A stretch of 7,735 nt of DNA from Desulfobacula sp. (GTDB lineage: Bacteria > Desulfobacterota > Desulfobacteria > Desulfobacterales > Desulfobacteraceae). The notes under the pieces are model-generated. The model made no database searches. It was not told where the DNA came from and worked only from the letters and a program-made list of their open reading frames with translations. A program made the position numbers and the translations under genes. Positions 5,545 to 7,735 of the stretch are shown here, piece after piece. Location: the NCBI GenBank assembly GCA_018702715.1, contig JABIYQ010000006.1:1-7735 (forward strand), read 5' to 3'. Numbering within the stretch: the stretch's first letter is position 1; every line of letters starts with the position of its first letter.

Positions 5545-6972
5545 ATGCTGTTTGAACCTGTTATCGGTCTTGAAGTCCACGCACAACTGAAAACTAAAAG
5601 TAAAATTTTCTGTGGCTGCTCCACTCAGTTTGGAAACCCTCCCAATGCCAATACCTGCCCGGTTTGTACAGGCATGCCGGGTGTGCTGCCCGTACTGAAC
5701 AAACAGGCGGTCACGTTTGCTATTAAAGCAGCTCTTGCCACCCATTGCAAAATCAATCAGGAGAGCCGGTTTGATCGGAAAAACTATTTTTATCCTGACC
5801 TGCCAAAGGGATATCAGATATCCCAGTTTGCCCTTCCCATTGCTGAACACGGATATCTTGAAATTGATGACAACCTTTCATCTATCCTTAAAATAGGTAT
5901 TACAAGGATACATATGGAAGAGGATGCAGGCAAACTGATCCATGATTCTGCAAGGGCCAGGAGCATGGTAGATCTCAACAGGACAGGTGTTCCCCTAATC
6001 GAGATTGTTAGTGAACCTGACCTTCGAACACCTCAACAGGCCGGTGCATATTTAAGAAAACTGCATTCCATTCTTAAATATATTGATGTCTGTGACTGCA
6101 ACATGGAGCAGGGAAATTTTCGGTGCGATGCCAATATATCCTTAAGACCTCTGGGGCAAAAAGCTTTTGGGATAAGAGCAGAACTAAAAAACCTCAATTC
6201 TTTTAAACATGTCGAGAAGGCTATTTCCTATGAAATTGAACGGCAAACCTATGTTTTAGAAGAGGGCCGTGCTGTGATCCAGGAAACCCGGCTCTGGGAC
6301 CCTGTTAAAAACAAAACCCATTCCATGCGGGGCAAGGAAGAGGCACATGACTATAGATATTTCCCTGATCCGGATCTAGTGCCCCTTATCGTTGATGACA
6401 AATGGATACTGTCTGTTGAAAAGCAAATGCCGGAACTGCCCGATGAAAAATATTCAAGATTCATTAAAGAGTATAACCTGGAAGACTATGATGCAAAAGT
6501 TTTAACCTCATCCCTTGAGCTTGCTGATTTTTTTGAAATAGTGGCCCAACCTTTAAAAGATAAAAAACAAGCTGCCAACTGGATTATCACCATTTTTTTG
6601 GGCATGTTGAACAGCAAAGACTTCTCCATTTCCAACTCACCTGTCACAGCAATTGAATTTTCAAAATTATTAACTTTAATTGAAAACAACAAAATCACTA
6701 CAATAGTAGCAAAAATAGTGTTTGATGAGATGGTAAAAACAAAGAAAGACCCGGAAATTATTGTAAAAGAAAAAAATCTTGAACAGGTGTCGGATTTATC
6801 AGAACTGGAAACCATGGTCCTTGAGGTTTTCAGTGAAAATCCTGGTGAAGTTGTTTTATACAGGAATGGTAAAACCAAACTTTTCTCCTTTTTCATGGGA
6901 AAAATCATGAAAAAAACCCAGGGAAAAGCGGATCCCAAAATCGTGACACAAATGTTGAAATCAAAACTTTAA
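5545..6972 (+). CDS. gatB: Asp/Glu-tRNA amidotransferase subunit B
   Basis: The tRNA-binding, kinase-like subunit of GatCAB, which converts Glu-tRNA-Gln (and often Asp-tRNA-Asn) to Gln-tRNA or Asn-tRNA. The 475 residues are full length. The N-terminal part begins FEPVIGLEVHAQL with the family Glu10. Zinc ligands are Cys23 and Cys25 (FCGCS) and Cys38 and Cys41 (NTCPVC). The catalytic cradle includes HMEEDAGKLIHD (Glu125), VDLNRTGVPLIEIVSEPD (142-159), and DYRYFPDPDLVPL (269-281). The last 140 or so residues form the helical YqeY-like tRNA-binding tail. The ATG at 5545 gives the usual N-terminus; AAGGA (5528-5532) is a somewhat distant ribosome site, 12 bases away. gatA and gatC are not next to it, so the complex is encoded at more than one site unless they lie outside the window. 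The TolB-like gene follows after 13 bp. Confidence 0.97.
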   Translation: MLFEPVIGLEVHAQLKTKSKIFCGCSTQFGNPPNANTCPVCTGMPGVLPVLNKQAVTFAIKAALATHCKINQESRFDRKNYFYPDLPKGYQISQFALPIAEHGYLEIDDNLSSILKIGITRIHMEEDAGKLIHDSARARSMVDLNRTGVPLIEIVSEPDLRTPQQAGAYLRKLHSILKYIDVCDCNMEQGNFRCDANISLRPLGQKAFGIRAELKNLNSFKHVEKAISYEIERQTYVLEEGRAVIQETRLWDPVKNKTHSMRGKEEAHDYRYFPDPDLVPLIVDDKWILSVEKQMPELPDEKYSRFIKEYNLEDYDAKVLTSSLELADFFEIVAQPLKDKKQAANWIITIFLGMLNSKDFSISNSPVTAIEFSKLLTLIENNKITTIVAKIVFDEMVKTKKDPEIIVKEKNLEQVSDLSELETMVLEVFSENPGEVVLYRNGKTKLFSFFMGKIMKKTQGKADPKIVTQMLKSKL

Positions 6973-6974
6973 AC

Positions 6975-6978
6975 GGAG
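6975..6978 (+). promoter_or_regulatory. Ribosome binding site for the TTG-started gene
   Basis: GGAG in the 13-bp gap after gatB, seven bases before the TTG at 6986. It supports TTG as a real start, which also gives a clean signal peptide beginning MKKN. Confidence 0.6.
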
Positions 6979-6985
6979 TAAAACC

Positions 6986-7648
6986 TTGAAAAAAAATATT
7001 CTAATCTACAAAATAAGTCTTACCCTATTTATTTTTATGATAGTTCTCATGGGAAGCACCCAGGCCATTGCTATAACGGAAAATATCAAGACCATAGCAG
7101 TACTTCCCTTTAAAATTAATGCGCCGGAAAAATTAATCCATGTGCAAAAAGGCTTAGACCGGATGCTCTACTCCAGGTTATCCTGGAAGGACAATGTGGT
7201 GGTGATCCCCCAAAAAGAACTTCTATCATACTTGTCCGGCACTGATGGCAGCAAAGCCGGCACTGATAAAGTTAAGTCGGGTAAAGGGATAAGAGAAATT
7301 GCCCGGCTTACCCACAGCGATTTTGTACTGACTGGGGCTATTACCAAACTGGGCGGTTCCTTTAGCATTGATGTTCAGGTTTATGATATTGAAAATAAAC
7401 GGTATATGGCTTTTTTTGACCAGTCCCAGAAAAGTGGTGATTTGATTGACAAAACCAATAGGATTGCAGCCACAATTAACAAAAAAATCTTTGGCCGATC
7501 CACCTTGGCATGGGAAAAAATGGAGCAGGAACAAAAAGCAGATGTTCAAAAGCAAATACGCAAAAATCCCGAATACATGATGAAAACTCCTGGGTGGCAA
7601 GATGCAGAAAAGTCACCGGGGTGGAAGATATGGAAATACATTTTTTAA
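6986..7648 (+). CDS. Exported TolB/FlgO-like domain protein, function unknown
   Basis: A 220-residue protein with a Sec signal peptide: basic start MKKN, hydrophobic core up to about residue 23, and a probable signal peptidase I site after TQAIA (29/30). There is no lipobox cysteine, so it should be periplasmic. The mature part starts with IKTIAVLPFKINAPEKL, a strand-turn typical of TolB N-terminal, FlgO or CsgG-like domains. It continues with SDFVLTGAITKLGGSFSIDVQVYDIE (111-136) and INKKIFGR (164-171). From memory, similar N-terminal halves in sulfate reducers are followed by FG-GAP/VCBS repeats; this one stops after a charged tail ending GWKIWKYIF, so it may be a short or truncated paralogue. 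The start is TTG at 6986. A seven-residue near-repeat, SGTDGSK then AGTDKVK, lies at about 84-97. It is probably cotranscribed with gatB, with no functional link evident. The stop directly abuts the convergent gene. Confidence 0.75.
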   Translation: MKKNILIYKISLTLFIFMIVLMGSTQAIAITENIKTIAVLPFKINAPEKLIHVQKGLDRMLYSRLSWKDNVVVIPQKELLSYLSGTDGSKAGTDKVKSGKGIREIARLTHSDFVLTGAITKLGGSFSIDVQVYDIENKRYMAFFDQSQKSGDLIDKTNRIAATINKKIFGRSTLAWEKMEQEQKADVQKQIRKNPEYMMKTPGWQDAEKSPGWKIWKYIF

Positions 7649-7735
7649 CTATTTGGCAGGTTTTGACTCAGGTGCACGAAGAAGAGAAAAAACCGGTACA
7701 GGATCTTTGATCCCTTTTAAAAGGACAGGCCCGAT
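7649..7735 (-). CDS. C-terminal fragment, probable class III adenylate/guanylate cyclase (5' end outside window)
   Basis: On the minus strand the frame is open from the right edge to a TAG at 7649-7651, 28 residues long. It begins IGPVLLKGIKDPVPVFSLLR and ends in a short polar tail. The pattern G-x-V-x-LKGI-x-x-PVPVF is the usual closing strand of bacterial class III nucleotide cyclase domains, where the catalytic domain ends the protein. That family makes cAMP or cGMP from ATP or GTP. The fragment is too short to see the catalytic aspartates or upstream sensor domains, so the call rests on one motif. The stop codon directly follows that of the convergent TolB-like gene. Confidence 0.6.
   Translation of the reverse strand: MGPVLLKGIKDPVPVFSLLRAPESKPAK

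Noticed and set aside
6486..6938. Minus-strand 150-codon ORF inside gatB
   Set aside because: It lies wholly opposite the gatB C-terminal domain and its hydrophobic, Phe/Ser-rich composition is that expected from the complement of a Lys/Glu-rich AT-rich gene.
7510..7710. Plus-strand 66-codon ORF overlapping the end of the TolB-like gene
   Set aside because: It is an alternative frame without a ribosome site, and its translation is basic and low in hydrophobic residues; the minus-strand cyclase-like frame explains 7649-7735 better. It could only matter if the TolB-like gene were frameshifted, but its continuation shows no FG-GAP-like sequence.

Overview
This AT-rich window looks chromosomal, most likely from an anaerobic sulfate-reducing bacterium of the Desulfobacterota (a relative of Desulfobacter, Desulfobacula or Desulfobacterium). 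The inference rests on gene content: hydrogenase maturation genes hypA and hypB beside a Memo-family gene, a GatCAB-type tRNA amidation gene, a DUF2065 protein, and a periplasmic TolB-like protein of a style I associate with that group. No database search was possible, so the taxonomy is provisional.

Layout. At the left edge is the 3' end of gltX (glutamyl-tRNA synthetase, + strand). It runs tail-to-tail, with a 16-bp overlap, into a long minus-strand cluster. Read 5' to 3' on that strand, the cluster is: DUF2065 membrane protein (5050 down to 4859), queA, tgt, hypA, a 126-bp imperfect palindrome, hypB and an AmmeMemoRadiSam protein B (Memo) gene. Gaps are very short (a 4-bp ATGA overlap, then 6, 4 and 14 bp) except between hypA and hypB, where the palindrome sits. 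A gene-free stretch of about 490 bp (5051-5544) separates this cluster from the plus-strand pair gatB and a TTG-started TolB-like exported protein. At the right edge, a minus-strand fragment reads as the C-terminus of a class III adenylate/guanylate cyclase; its stop codon directly abuts the stop of the TolB-like gene.

How the genes work together. QueA and Tgt are two steps of queuosine modification of tRNA. HypA and HypB deliver nickel to [NiFe]-hydrogenase. GltX and GatB would belong to one route, indirect Gln-tRNA (or Asn-tRNA) synthesis, if this GltX is non-discriminating; they are not in one operon. The Memo protein belongs to a conserved but biochemically unresolved three-protein set (AMMECR1, Memo, radical SAM); its partners are not in the window.

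The most interesting signals are non-coding. Two imperfect palindromes (2165-2290 and 5107-5172) share related end motifs but have different cores, so they look like two members of one dispersed palindromic repeat family. The first is flanked by an 8-bp direct repeat consistent with insertion into the hyp operon. A separate element (5354-5445) upstream of gatB can form a 20-position hairpin with a competing outer pairing, and may be a structured RNA. I saw no complete novel defence or mobile system, tRNA, rRNA or CRISPR array.
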